Below are positions 44,489 to 53,687 of a stretch of DNA of 64,000 bases, piece by piece; position 1 is the first letter of the stretch, and each line of letters begins with the position of its first letter. A program made the translations under genes and the position numbers. The notes under the pieces were generated by a model. That model made no database searches and had not been told where the DNA came from. It saw only the letters and a list, made by a program, of their open reading frames with translations. The stretch covers positions 1 through 64,000 of the forward strand of contig JBCBFT010000020.1 in NCBI GenBank assembly GCA_038527485.1, read 5' to 3'. This stretch comes from JALEFZ01 sp038527485 (GTDB lineage Bacteria > Bacteroidota > Bacteroidia > J057).

Positions 44489-46428
44489 GCAATAGGAATC
44501 GAAATCGTGGCTACTGTGCCTCCCTCTAGTTCAGAAGACATTTGAAACTTTCCCTTAAACGTGCTGAGTCGATTTTTGATATTCAGCCATCCATGTCCAT
44601 CCGATTCTCCTTGATGCACCCCCCGACCATCATCTTCTACTATAAGGTGTAACTGATTCCCTCCTTGATATAGCTGAACCGACACATGCTTCGCTTCCGA
44701 GTGCTTGATGACGTTATTGACGAGCTCTTGTAATATCCGATAGATGGCGATCTCTTTGCGCTCCTCATACCGCTCTTGCAGATTGAAGTGCTCAAAGTCG
44801 AACGCTATTCCTGCTATTCCCAACGTTTTGTACAATGAATCCTCAATGGCAGGCACCAAGCCCAGATCTGTCAATGCACGGGGCATCATCTGATGTGAGA
44901 TCGAACGCGTATCTTGAGCTGTCTCATCTATGAGGGTTCCTAGATAAGTGAATGACTGTTGGGTATCGGTGTCTATCATCTGGTCTTTCAACTGCTCGAA
45001 GCCCATCTTGAGTGCTGAAAGCTGCTGCCCTACCCCATCATGGAGATCTTTGGCGATGCGTTTGCGTTCTTCTTCTGTGGCGAGGAACACAGCTTCTAAT
45101 CCTTTTTCTTGCTCCGAAATTACCGCTTGTTGCAACTTCTGTCCCTGAATGCTACGATAGCGCGTGTAAAACAGGCCTCCGCCTAACGCCAAGGTGATCA
45201 AGGCCGCAATGAGTATGACATTTTGTGTTCGTTTCTCCTTTAAATCTGCTTGCTGAATGGCCAAATCTCGTTCCTGCTCCACAATCACACGCTCCTTTTT
45301 CTCTGTCTCATATTGAGCCTGTATGTCAGCAATCCGATCCTGTATATTTGCCCCTCTGACGGAGTCTTCTAGATGCTGATGCAAAGATCTGTTGATGTAC
45401 GCTTGCTTGTATTCTCCCAAATGAAACTGCGCCAAAGCTAGATTGTCGATGGCATTGGCGTAGACGTCATAGTAATCTGTCGCTTCAGCTATTTCTCTTG
45501 CCTTCTGCACATAAGGAAGTGCTGCTCGATAGCTTTTCCTATCTATTAAATTTTTGGCGTAGTTGAATGAGACTGTCGCATGACCATGAGGATCATCTAC
45601 TTCTTTAAACAATTCAATTGCCTTGAGGAAAGCTTCATCTGCTTTTTCATAATCTTCCATGTAATTGTACACACCTCCCAGATTGCTGTACCCCCAGGCG
45701 ACCTTAAAGTCATTCTCTTGTGCCTTCCAACTCTCCAATGCGGCTAACATATAGCTAAGGCTGGTATCCATACTGTCCAAATCTGCGTAAATCGCTGCCA
45801 GATTTTGATTGGTCTGCGCTACGCCTGAATGACTGCCGATGTGCTGATAGATTTGCTGAGCTTCCAAAGTATATGATTGAGCTTGCGCATACATTCCCCC
45901 ACGATAGCTCACCCATCCGATATTCGTCTTGATCCCTGCGATAAAACTCGTGTCCTTCGCTTCCTCTGCTTGTGCCAATACCTTGACATATTCTTTCACC
46001 GCCAAGTCATAATCTCCACTATACAAGGCAATGGTTGCGAATACATTTCCTGTCTGAATCAGCTTATCTTTCCGATCCATCCTAAGGTATAGACTATCTG
46101 CCCGCGTCATAAAAAATCTGGCGCTATCAAAATTTTTGATGCGATAGTATCCATATCCCATGAAGAAGTATACTTCGGCCAATCCTCGATCCCAATCCAT
46201 AGATTCGACTTCCTTTTGGAGGGGGCGGACCAGTTTCAAGGCCAAAGAGTCTTGATTGGCATCTAGTGCTAGATCCGAGGCATGAGTCAGCCATAGGATC
46301 CGTTGGGTATCTGAGGGACTCGTCGCGGCTAGATGAACCAGTGAATCAATAGCGGATTGACTCATGAGAGAGAAATGATTCATGAAAGTCAAAAGGAAAA
46401 GCAAGCAGAAGAAACGACTAAATATCAT
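44485..46428 (-). CDS. TPR-containing sensor histidine kinase (NarX/DegS-like HisKA_3)
   Basis: A 647-residue kinase. A signal peptide (FFCLLFLLTFMNHFSLMSQ) is followed by about 350 residues of TPR repeats in the periplasm (for example AIYADLDSMDTSLSYMLAAL and GYSNLGGVYNYMEDYEKADE). A coiled region comes next, then one membrane helix near residues 395-417 (NVILIAALITLALGGGLFYT), then a cytoplasmic HisKA_3 with the phospho-acceptor His463 in RIAKDLHDGVGQQLSALKMG and an ATPase domain with LQELVNNVIKH and DDGRGV. This layout is common in Bacteroidota, and the TPRs would sense a protein or peptide. It is the first gene of the operon with the LuxR-type regulator. Confidence 0.93.
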   Translation of the reverse strand: MIFSRFFCLLFLLTFMNHFSLMSQSAIDSLVHLAATSPSDTQRILWLTHASDLALDANQDSLALKLVRPLQKEVESMDWDRGLAEVYFFMGYGYYRIKNFDSARFFMTRADSLYLRMDRKDKLIQTGNVFATIALYSGDYDLAVKEYVKVLAQAEEAKDTSFIAGIKTNIGWVSYRGGMYAQAQSYTLEAQQIYQHIGSHSGVAQTNQNLAAIYADLDSMDTSLSYMLAALESWKAQENDFKVAWGYSNLGGVYNYMEDYEKADEAFLKAIELFKEVDDPHGHATVSFNYAKNLIDRKSYRAALPYVQKAREIAEATDYYDVYANAIDNLALAQFHLGEYKQAYINRSLHQHLEDSVRGANIQDRIADIQAQYETEKKERVIVEQERDLAIQQADLKEKRTQNVILIAALITLALGGGLFYTRYRSIQGQKLQQAVISEQEKGLEAVFLATEEERKRIAKDLHDGVGQQLSALKMGFEQLKDQMIDTDTQQSFTYLGTLIDETAQDTRSISHQMMPRALTDLGLVPAIEDSLYKTLGIAGIAFDFEHFNLQERYEERKEIAIYRILQELVNNVIKHSEAKHVSVQLYQGGNQLHLIVEDDGRGVHQGESDGHGWLNIKNRLSTFKGKFQMSSELEGGTVATISIPIA

Positions 46429-46779
46429 GATAGGGGTTATTATTCCTTCAATAATTTAGAAAGTCCATTATATATATTCAATCTTGATCTTATCTTTTCT
46501 TATGGATGAATGAGTCTTATCCACCTTTTTCTTAGAATAAATGAGCAGACAAACTTCCACTATAAACAATACTTTCCTTCCTATTTGAGCTATCACTTAC
46601 CGAATCAAAATGTACCATTTGCGCAAAGTATTTGTCCAAATACGCATATATTTTAGCCGAACTTCCACAAATCAGTGTTTAACCATGAATTTCTGTAGGA
46701 AAAATTACGAATCTTCAGTAGCTTAATATAAGAAAGGATCAATATCTACATACGTTTCACTACTACTCACCCAAATTCA
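46429..46779. other. Gene-free region between divergent kinase and exported-protein genes
   Basis: About 350 AT-rich bases upstream of both the histidine kinase (minus) and the exported protein (plus). It should hold both promoters. TACGTTTC at about 46751, close to the TAnnTTTG pattern, may be the plus-strand -7 box, but the match is not exact. No repeat or RNA was recognised. Confidence 0.5.
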
Positions 46780-47637
46780 ATGAAACACGTTCTCATTTTC
46801 AGTTTTTTACTCGCCATTCTGTGGAATCCCGTCACCTCACATGCGCAGTTGATTTCTCAAACCCAAAGAAATCAAACTACGCAGGTACTGGATATCGTCT
46901 ACCTAAAAAGTAAAACCCTTAGATCTGAGTACTTGAAGGTCGAATCAGAACTATGGAAACCTCTACATGAGTCGAGGGTGGCTTCAGGAGAGATGACCGC
47001 TTGGTTTCTTTTCGAAGTGACATACCCCTATGGTTCTAATCGGGACTATGACTTTGTCGCCATCAATATCTTCCCAGGCACAGAGAGTTTGAAAAATCAA
47101 TCCCTTGAGGGTACCAGGGCTATGTTTAAGAAGCTCAATCCTAATGTAGATACAGAAGCCATATTCGAAAAGACAGATGCTTCTCGCGAACTGGTCAAAG
47201 GAGAAGTTTTTACCTTCATAGCAGGCACTACTCCCCTCAAGCTTCGGGAACCATCCGATTTTATGCAGGTCAACTTCATGCGTGTGCCTGATGTGGCAGC
47301 AAAGTATTACGAAAGTCTAGAGAAACAATATGCCCTGCCTTTGCACAGTCTACGTGTAAAAGCTGGAGACATGCAAAACTGGTCCCTCCTGAAACGTACC
47401 CTTCCCCTAGGTGTCGATTATCCCTATCAATACATCACAATGGATGAATACGCCAATTGGGAAATGCTCACCAAGGAACCCACACCTGGACTTTGGGAGC
47501 AGGCACATGACAATCTAGTAGAACAAGAAATCTGGAATAAATTTATTGAAGTACGAGACCTCGTGCGACAAGAGACATGGAGACTTGTCTCGTATGTAAT
47601 CAAGCAAGATGCAATGGTCAGAACGCGTGGAAGATAG
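46780..47637 (+). CDS. Exported hypothetical protein with internal duplication
   Basis: A 285-residue protein with a signal peptide (HVLIFSFLLAILWNPVTSHA, cleaved before QLIS). I do not recognise the family. Two halves resemble each other: the first has EYLKVESELWKPLHESRVAS then GEMTAWFLFEVTYPYG, the second YYESLEKQYALPLHSLRVKA then GDMQNWSLLKRTLPLG, so it probably has two copies of a ferredoxin-like (NIPSNAP/ABM-like) domain. There are no cysteines or clear metal sites. It is a single gene with a strong terminator. A periplasmic ligand-binding role is possible but unproven. Confidence 0.8.
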   Translation: MKHVLIFSFLLAILWNPVTSHAQLISQTQRNQTTQVLDIVYLKSKTLRSEYLKVESELWKPLHESRVASGEMTAWFLFEVTYPYGSNRDYDFVAINIFPGTESLKNQSLEGTRAMFKKLNPNVDTEAIFEKTDASRELVKGEVFTFIAGTTPLKLREPSDFMQVNFMRVPDVAAKYYESLEKQYALPLHSLRVKAGDMQNWSLLKRTLPLGVDYPYQYITMDEYANWEMLTKEPTPGLWEQAHDNLVEQEIWNKFIEVRDLVRQETWRLVSYVIKQDAMVRTRGR

Positions 47638-47673
47638 ATTGTCTTCAGAATGATCTCTCACCATCTACTATAA

Positions 47674-47715
47674 GAAAGGGTGTACAATTTGCTTGTACAC
47701 CCTTTCATTTATTTA
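47674..47715. terminator. Bidirectional terminator between the exported-protein gene and ccmF
   Basis: A perfect 13-base stem GAAAGGGTGTACA/TGTACACCCTTTC (47674-47686 and 47694-47706) with a 7-base loop. T-rich sequence follows on the plus strand. It lies between two convergent genes, 36 bases after one stop and 23 bases beyond the other. Confidence 0.9.
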
Positions 47716-47729
47716 TTATATACGTTCTA

Positions 47730-50700
47730 TCACTTCTTTTTGCTCTCCTGCACTCGTCGATAGATAGAGATCAGGAATCCTGCTGTGAGGATAAATGTCC
47801 CCAACCAAAGCAGGTTGATGAAAGGTTTTTGAATCGCTTTGATGATGACGAAGTCTGCATCTGGCTTGACGTACCGTACCTGCAAGTGAACCATGTTTTT
47901 ATCAGGTTCAATTCCTACGAATGCAAAGTCCATCCCCAACTCCTCGATTCGGTCCTGTATCATGCCTGGCTTATTGCCTTCGATCACAAATACAGGCTGA
48001 GTGGAATACGTCTTCCCTGCGCGGAAGGCTTTCAGATTAGCGGCTGCCGCTACGTCGTATTTGGTAAGGTCGGGACGCTGTGACAGATTGGTCAAATTCT
48101 CCAAGTAGAACACAACGTCTTCATAGCGCACGGTATCCCCAATCTGCATATCCAAGTTGAAGAAGCGTGTTTCGGCTTCCTCTGACTTGGGCAAACTCGA
48201 TACATGCACATAGACATCCTTATTCCAATAGATCTGACGGCTGGGGTGGTTGATGATTCCATCCCCCGTCATATTGATCTCAGACTCAGGAAATACGGTA
48301 AACGAATGCTGCGTCTCACCGAGTTTATCAAATCTCAATCCAAACAACATCCTTCCATTGATGCGCTCAGGCTCGAATGAAGAGAGGTTTTGATTGAGTT
48401 TATTTTGGATCAAATTCAGATCAATCTCCCCCAATACTTCTCGTTGCACTGCGGCTTCATTGTCACTAGTTGAATGAATGTTATGGGTTTCCTTCTTCAA
48501 GAAGGGGCCTCTAGGTACAATCAGCGCCCAAGTATCACCTGAAGCATCTTCAAAGGCAATTTTGGCATTGAGTAGGTCTTCTTCTAAAATGCGAAGATCG
48601 CTCACAGGTGCTTTTGCTTCTTTTTTCCCAATGTATGTCACGTCATAGCCCCAGATCTGTGTGGGATCATTTTTGGGGAGGAGTACATTGTCCATGCGCT
48701 CTTTCTCAGGGAATCGTGCGAGGTCTTCAGGGCGCAGGTTTTTCGAGATTACTTGATCGTATCCTGAAGAGAATAGCATACCGATCAGCATCAAAGCAAA
48801 TCCAATGTGCACGACGGTTCCTCCCATGACTTTTAGACCCTTTCGATTTTTGCGAAGGAGACTGATGAGTACGTCGAGATTGGCGAAGAAAGCGAATAAA
48901 GAAGAAAACAACAGCAGTTCATCTCCAATATTGAAAATGCCAAAATAGATGTAGGAAAAGACATCACTCAGGGCATTGCCTGAAAGCTTCTCTTCAGAAA
49001 TGATCTCGGCAAACTCGTCATCGAACGCAAAGTTCCATTCGACTCCATACCAAATACCAACTAAAATGGCACATCCGCTCAATACAGCGATGAGGAATGG
49101 ACGGAAGAGTGCATCTCCAATTGCTTTTCCTTTTCCCATTTTCCACCACAAAAACTGCCCGATCCCCGATGCCACACCAAAGCCTACGGCAAAGAAGATG
49201 GTCCATTGATAGTAGAAAAACTGCACATATCCAGGTAGCGCCGCACTGGTTCCAAAGATTTTATTGAAGACAGGCAGAGAGGTGAATACTAGAATCGCTA
49301 GGGAAGAACCCAAGAATACCAGTACCCCCATGAATAACCAAAACTCTGCGCTCCACACTTTGCTTTCATCAGATCGTTGTGGAATATCTTTCCAGCGGTA
49401 GAACATCACCACGGCCACAAACGTCACATAGATCGCAACCAAGACAAGTAGTTGTCCCGAAAGCCCTAAGTCGGTAAATGTATGAACCGAAGTATCACCC
49501 AAAATACCTGAACGCGTCAAGAAGGTCGAGTACAATACCAGCAAGAAGGTGCTGATGATCAGAAGCATCGCCATCTTCAGATAGGCTTTGGTCTTGCGAT
49601 AGATCAACATCGCGTGCAGCGATGCTACGCCTGTCAACCAAGGCACAAAAGAAGAATTCTCTACGGGGTCCCAGTTCCAGTAGCCACCGAAGTTCAGGGT
49701 TTCATATGCCCAGTAGCCACCCATGATGATCCCGATACCGAGAATCATGACAGAGAAAGACATCCAAGGCATAGAAGGCTTGATCCACTGGTCATATTTC
49801 CCGCGTATGAGTCCTGCCATCACGAAGGCAAAGGGCACCGTCGTAGAAGCAAATCCAAGGAACAAGGTAGGCGGGTGAATCACCATCCAATAGTTTTGTA
49901 GCAAGGGATTCAGACCTGTCCCATTCTTGGGCACAAAGTTGGGATCTGTCGCCCAAACTTTATCGTCGGGGAAGGCATCTTTAATGGTCAAAAAGGGTGT
50001 ACTCCCCAGTTTCCATACTTCGGGGTCGTAGTAAACGACGAACAATCCCAATGCGATAAGGACTGCGCCTGACACGAGTTCCCAGAGGTGTGCTTTAGCT
50101 GTTTTGGCGACCTTGCCCACATATACAAAGTACAAAGCAGCGTATCCCAAGACAAAAAGGAGGAGCAGCCAAAATCCCATGCCGGAGAGCGAGAATACTT
50201 CCATGGAGGGAATCAATCCGACGCTGTGTCCGAGTTGGCCTGAGAAAAGCAGTAGTAAGAAACTCCCTCCGACAAATAATGAGGCGAGGTGAAAGTTTCC
50301 ATTTAGACTAAGCTCATCACGTTGGCGGACAAACAGGTACCCCAGATACATACTGGGCAGTAGTGCCAATAGCAGATAAGCTCCCCAAACGATGGATTCA
50401 TTTACGTACACTCCCAACAGCATCGAGGATAGGATCAGCTCGATAGAGGCAATGATGCCCATGACGCCATTTCGCCAGTCGGCCTTGCTCCGCATGAGGA
50501 TGACTCCTAGGACGGCATGCCAGAAGCACCATAGCAGGAAGCTTCCTTCTTGCCCTTCCCAAAAGCAGGAAATCATAAAATGAACGGGTAGCTCATTCGA
50601 GGCATGTGCCCAGACATAATGATAGTTGTAGTTGTGGGTGTAGATCAGGCCGAATAACGTAGCGATGATGCCTAGGATGCTCAGGGCATGTATGCCGAAG

Positions 50701-50843
50701 CCCCAAAGGCCCATTTTTTCCCAATTTGCTTTTTCTTTCCCTTCGCGCATGTCTGCGAGAAAGAAACTGATCATGGCCACCAAGGAGGCCGCAAAAGCAA
50801 GAGAGGTAAATAATTCGCCGAGTTTCCCTCCGGTGAATTCCAT
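47730..50843 (-). CDS. ccmF: Cytochrome c maturation haem lyase subunit CcmF
   Basis: A 1037-residue membrane protein of the CcmF/CcsA haem-handling family. It has more than ten membrane helices and the haem-binding WWD segment GGYWNWDPVENSSFVPWLTG, preceded by YWAYETLNF. Histidines near HPPTLFLGF and HAMLIY are the likely haem ligands. In the Ccm system it takes haem from CcmE and joins it to apocytochrome c outside the inner membrane. It is about 370 residues longer than the proteobacterial form, the extra length lying in a soluble loop near the C-terminus (KNLRPEDLARFPEKERMDNV onward). It is the last gene of the ccm cluster. Confidence 0.92.
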   Translation of the reverse strand: MEFTGGKLGELFTSLAFAASLVAMISFFLADMREGKEKANWEKMGLWGFGIHALSILGIIATLFGLIYTHNYNYHYVWAHASNELPVHFMISCFWEGQEGSFLLWCFWHAVLGVILMRSKADWRNGVMGIIASIELILSSMLLGVYVNESIVWGAYLLLALLPSMYLGYLFVRQRDELSLNGNFHLASLFVGGSFLLLLFSGQLGHSVGLIPSMEVFSLSGMGFWLLLLFVLGYAALYFVYVGKVAKTAKAHLWELVSGAVLIALGLFVVYYDPEVWKLGSTPFLTIKDAFPDDKVWATDPNFVPKNGTGLNPLLQNYWMVIHPPTLFLGFASTTVPFAFVMAGLIRGKYDQWIKPSMPWMSFSVMILGIGIIMGGYWAYETLNFGGYWNWDPVENSSFVPWLTGVASLHAMLIYRKTKAYLKMAMLLIISTFLLVLYSTFLTRSGILGDTSVHTFTDLGLSGQLLVLVAIYVTFVAVVMFYRWKDIPQRSDESKVWSAEFWLFMGVLVFLGSSLAILVFTSLPVFNKIFGTSAALPGYVQFFYYQWTIFFAVGFGVASGIGQFLWWKMGKGKAIGDALFRPFLIAVLSGCAILVGIWYGVEWNFAFDDEFAEIISEEKLSGNALSDVFSYIYFGIFNIGDELLLFSSLFAFFANLDVLISLLRKNRKGLKVMGGTVVHIGFALMLIGMLFSSGYDQVISKNLRPEDLARFPEKERMDNVLLPKNDPTQIWGYDVTYIGKKEAKAPVSDLRILEEDLLNAKIAFEDASGDTWALIVPRGPFLKKETHNIHSTSDNEAAVQREVLGEIDLNLIQNKLNQNLSSFEPERINGRMLFGLRFDKLGETQHSFTVFPESEINMTGDGIINHPSRQIYWNKDVYVHVSSLPKSEEAETRFFNLDMQIGDTVRYEDVVFYLENLTNLSQRPDLTKYDVAAAANLKAFRAGKTYSTQPVFVIEGNKPGMIQDRIEELGMDFAFVGIEPDKNMVHLQVRYVKPDADFVIIKAIQKPFINLLWLGTFILTAGFLISIYRRVQESKKK

Positions 50844-50941
50844 ATATGTGTATTTTTTATAGACTTTGAGAAACTAGATGGCAGGGGATGCACGAAACGT
50901 TCATTTCCCGCCTTCCTTATTTTCATGTGTAACCGACTAGA

Positions 50942-51343
50942 TTATTGAATCCCAAACTTTGGCTCCACAGCTGTAAGTTCGGTTTGCTCAAACTTTGATG
51001 GGCATTTCATGATGATTTTGTCTGCTACAAAAACATCCTGATTATATTCTCCAATGATGACCACCTTCTCGGCTGCTTCAAAGTTGTCAGGTTTGGGATC
51101 ATAGTAATGTACGAGCTGTACATTATCCACCGTATCCTTCATATAGAATTGAAACAGGTCACGTGTGGGATCATAATTGGACTGGTCACGGTTGACCCAT
51201 TCCCCTACGATGTGGACTTCCTTCTCACTGGCTTTGGCTGCGGAGAAGTCTGTGTATGTGCTGGTATTTTTCCCCAGGTTGATTCCCAAAAGGGCTACAA
51301 ATCCTGCCAAAGCAACCAGAATGACGATGTGTGTTGTTTTCAT
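50942..51343 (-). CDS. ccmE: Cytochrome c maturation haem chaperone CcmE
   Basis: A 133-residue periplasmic haem chaperone anchored by one N-terminal helix (HIVILVALAGFVALLGINLG). The OB-fold strands HIVGEWVNRDQ, LFQFYMKD and KVVIIGEYNQDVFVADKIIM are followed by the haem-attachment segment KCPSKFE. The attachment residue would be Cys114, not the histidine of the classical HxxxY motif, as in the cysteine-type CcmE group; the tyrosine is replaced by Phe118. It lies between ccmF and the ccmD-like gene and receives haem from the CcmBC exporter. Confidence 0.9.
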   Translation of the reverse strand: MKTTHIVILVALAGFVALLGINLGKNTSTYTDFSAAKASEKEVHIVGEWVNRDQSNYDPTRDLFQFYMKDTVDNVQLVHYYDPKPDNFEAAEKVVIIGEYNQDVFVADKIIMKCPSKFEQTELTAVEPKFGIQ

Positions 51344-51401
51344 TCCTTGTATTTATAATCAATCTGAGACATCTAAAAGCATGCCTCTTCCTTAGATCCG
51401 A

Positions 51402-51599
51402 TCAATTCTTCTGATCTTCGAATTCCTTCATTTGCTTCTCCAACTGGCTCACCTTACGACTGGTCAATAATAAATAGGTGAGGAATCCCAAGAAAATCAG
51501 TAAGACAATCGTCATGACGGCATATATTTTCTCACTGGCAAACAGGAATTCCTGTCTGTGGTCTTGAAGAAGAAAAAGGAAAGAAGTGCCTTTGAACAT
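51402..51599 (-). CDS. ccmD: CcmD-like small membrane protein
   Basis: A 65-residue protein with one membrane helix (about residues 26-46, YAVMTIVLLIFLGFLTYLLL) followed by a charged tail (SRKVSQLEKQMKEFEDQKN). This is the CcmD layout: a small protein that helps release haem-loaded CcmE from the CcmABC exporter. It lies between ccmC and ccmE, the standard position, which together with the topology supports the name. Sequence conservation in this family is low, and the start could be a few codons downstream. Confidence 0.8.
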   Translation of the reverse strand: MFKGTSFLFLLQDHRQEFLFASEKIYAVMTIVLLIFLGFLTYLLLTSRKVSQLEKQMKEFEDQKN

Positions 51600-51642
51600 A
51601 TAGATGAAACTAAACGTGTGTTTTTAAAACGTATGAGAAAAA

Positions 51643-52419
51643 TCAAGCATTTTCCATGGCGTAGGTGCGATCTGCAGTCCAATCTTCAAAGCGTTGTCTT
51701 ACTAAAGACAGGCGATACCGCACTTCCCATAGCCATACACCCATAAGGATGAAACCTAGCATCCCAGGATACAAAACCATCCGTACCGTATTGTCCACTT
51801 GCCCTTTGGCTACGAAAGATCCTCCTCCTGCTTCGCTTCCGTTGGAGGTAGGATGAAGTCCATCTAGCATCGCAGGTATGACGAAGAAAAGCGGAATCAG
51901 CAGGGCAAAGGCAAATACATTATATACAGCCCCTACACGGGCGCGTTGTTCGGGCTCGGTAAAAGAAGAGCGAAGCAAGAAGTAGGCGAGATAAATCAGC
52001 ATGCCGACCAGAGCACAGACCTGAATAGGGTCCCATGCCCACCAAGCGGCAAAGTCATCGCTGGGCAAGCTATCTCCCCACGTCACGCGTTGCCAGACGA
52101 TGCCCGTCGCCAGTCCCAAAGCATTGAAAAGAATGCCGACGAGGGCCGCTTCGCGTGCTTTGATATCGAGGGGGAGTGGATCTATACGCACCTTGCGGTC
52201 AGGATCTAGTGCGCGAAGCACACGGATAGAAAAAACGACTGAAATGGTCATCAAGACGATCTCAGCGAACCACATGGGTACATGATACAAGATTCCACGA
52301 ACAGACTGTCCCCAGAGTGCATTCATCAGAGGCATTTTGACGAGCAAACCGTAGGTGATGCTGTAAAGGACAAGACCTACTGCTAGTACTTTATATCCGA
52401 TATTCCAAACTTGCTTCAT
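51643..52419 (-). CDS. ccmC: Haem exporter CcmC (cytochrome c biogenesis, WWD-type)
   Basis: A 258-residue inner-membrane protein with six hydrophobic helices. The tryptophan-rich haem motif is DFAAWWAWDPIQVCALVGML, and the haem-ligand histidine is probably in YHVPMWFAEIVLM. CcmC loads haem onto CcmE. It lies directly upstream of the ccmD-like gene (43 bases) and downstream of ccmB. Length and motifs fit the family, and the position confirms it. Confidence 0.92.
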   Translation of the reverse strand: MKQVWNIGYKVLAVGLVLYSITYGLLVKMPLMNALWGQSVRGILYHVPMWFAEIVLMTISVVFSIRVLRALDPDRKVRIDPLPLDIKAREAALVGILFNALGLATGIVWQRVTWGDSLPSDDFAAWWAWDPIQVCALVGMLIYLAYFLLRSSFTEPEQRARVGAVYNVFAFALLIPLFFVIPAMLDGLHPTSNGSEAGGGSFVAKGQVDNTVRMVLYPGMLGFILMGVWLWEVRYRLSLVRQRFEDWTADRTYAMENA

Positions 52420-52568
52420 ATTAGATCTAAACTATATAAAATTCTCTTTGTTCCTTCGTTTCCAAGGATTTCCTATTTTTTCTGCCACAAAATTAAGGAT
52501 TTTCAACGAAAACTTTAGGTGAAAGATATAGATATTTTCATAGACTTGGCACAAATGGAACATTTGAT

Positions 52569-53228
52569 CTAATCTCTCCAGACAAAGGGGAAAAGAATGA
52601 CGGATACGACAGTCAACACGGCTGCCATTCCCCCTACCAATAAAAACCGATCCTGCGTGAGGAGCCCTTCGAATCCTTCGATTGCATAGCGAGACAAACT
52701 GATCAGCACCAGCAAGACTGGCACTAGCAAGGGGAAGCTCAAGACAGCGAGTAGTGTTCCACGATTTGCAGCTTTAGAGGCGATAGCAGAGACCAGGGTA
52801 AGATTAGAACTGAGTGCTGCACTTCCCAGTAAGGTGATGCCCACCATCGCGCCGACGTTGGCGAGCTGTATCTGATTGAGGAAGGCGAATGAAAAGAGGG
52901 CGACAATAGACACTAGGCCGAGGAGCCCTAGGTTATAGATGGTCTTGGCGAGGATGATGGAGGTGGGGCTCACGACCGAATAGAGGTAAAGCATATGGCC
53001 TGAGCGCTCGGACATAAAGCTTTTCGCTACGGCGTTGATGGCCACAAAGAGCATGATGATCCAGAAGATGATATTCCAGGTGAGGGGATTGAGCTTATTG
53101 AGAAACGCGAGGGAGATCACCACGACCATACAAAGCACATAGAGAAGGAGGCCATTGATGGCGTACTTTTGCTTCCACTCTAGCATGAGCTCCTTGCGAA
53201 GCAGGATGAGAATTTCTTTGAGGACCAT
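52569..53228 (-). CDS. ccmB: Haem exporter permease CcmB
   Basis: A 219-residue membrane protein with six helices, starting with ILILLRKELMLEWKQKYAIN, the family's N-terminal signature. Segments NIIFWIIMLFVAINAVAKSF and LTLVSAIASKAANRGTLLAV match the CcmB core. It is the permease that works with the ATPase CcmA, but no ccmA gene is near it here. It is the first gene of the minus-strand ccm cluster, 149 bases upstream of ccmC. Confidence 0.9.
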   Translation of the reverse strand: MVLKEILILLRKELMLEWKQKYAINGLLLYVLCMVVVISLAFLNKLNPLTWNIIFWIIMLFVAINAVAKSFMSERSGHMLYLYSVVSPTSIILAKTIYNLGLLGLVSIVALFSFAFLNQIQLANVGAMVGITLLGSAALSSNLTLVSAIASKAANRGTLLAVLSFPLLVPVLLVLISLSRYAIEGFEGLLTQDRFLLVGGMAAVLTVVSVILFPFVWRD

Positions 53229-53441
53229 GAATGCAAACTGAATAGAGGCGCAAGCTAGCGAAAAAAGAGGGGAAATGTGGGGAAGGGGGAACGTCTATGA
53301 ATGGAATATGATGAGGAGTGATTATCTAAAGTCCGTGTTTGATGGCGTACTATCCAAGCGTGTGTAAAACCACTTGTGAACGCGCTTCTTTCTCAGATTA
53401 AAATAATTCTCACTTCCTTTCCCCTATTCACATTTTTTCTC

Positions 53442-53449
53442 TATCTTTG
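53442..53449 (+). promoter_or_regulatory. Strong -7 promoter box (TATCTTTG) of the 59-residue protein gene
   Basis: TATCTTTGC is the best match to the Bacteroidota -7 consensus in the window, 27 bases upstream of the ATG at 53477. No clear -33 TTTG is visible about 20 bases upstream. The box resembles those of highly expressed housekeeping genes. Confidence 0.55.
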
Positions 53450-53476
53450 CAATCCGTTTAGAAAGAATAAAGCGTC

Positions 53477-53656
53477 ATGTCCAAGAAATTTACAACAAAG
53501 AAACTTCGTCTGCGCGCTAGAGCCAAAAGACGTCGCTTTGCCCTCAAGACGAATCCTCAAACTACAGGTATTCAGTCTACACCAGAACTCGAAAACCTAG
53601 AAGTGATTCGCTCTCTGGATTCTAAAGTAAAAGCAATCCAGGCACAGCAAAACTAA
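53477..53656 (+). CDS. Small, highly basic hypothetical protein (59 residues)
   Basis: A 59-residue protein whose first 24 residues are almost all basic (KKFTTKKLRLRARAKRRRFA) and whose second half is a short amphipathic helix (LENLEVIRSLDSKVKAIQA). I do not recognise it. The arginine/lysine-rich start is like ribosomal or nucleoid-associated proteins, and the strong promoter box 27 bases upstream suggests high expression. It is monocistronic, 31 bases from the end of the convergent cold-shock/DUF3825 gene. The RNA-binding role is inference only. Confidence 0.65.
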   Translation: MSKKFTTKKLRLRARAKRRRFALKTNPQTTGIQSTPELENLEVIRSLDSKVKAIQAQQN

Positions 53657-53687
53657 GCCCGCGCACATAGAAATAAAGGGAGTCAAA

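Noticed and set aside
47577..48083. 168-codon plus-strand frame
   Set aside because: It runs through a strong bidirectional terminator and into the antisense strand of ccmF.
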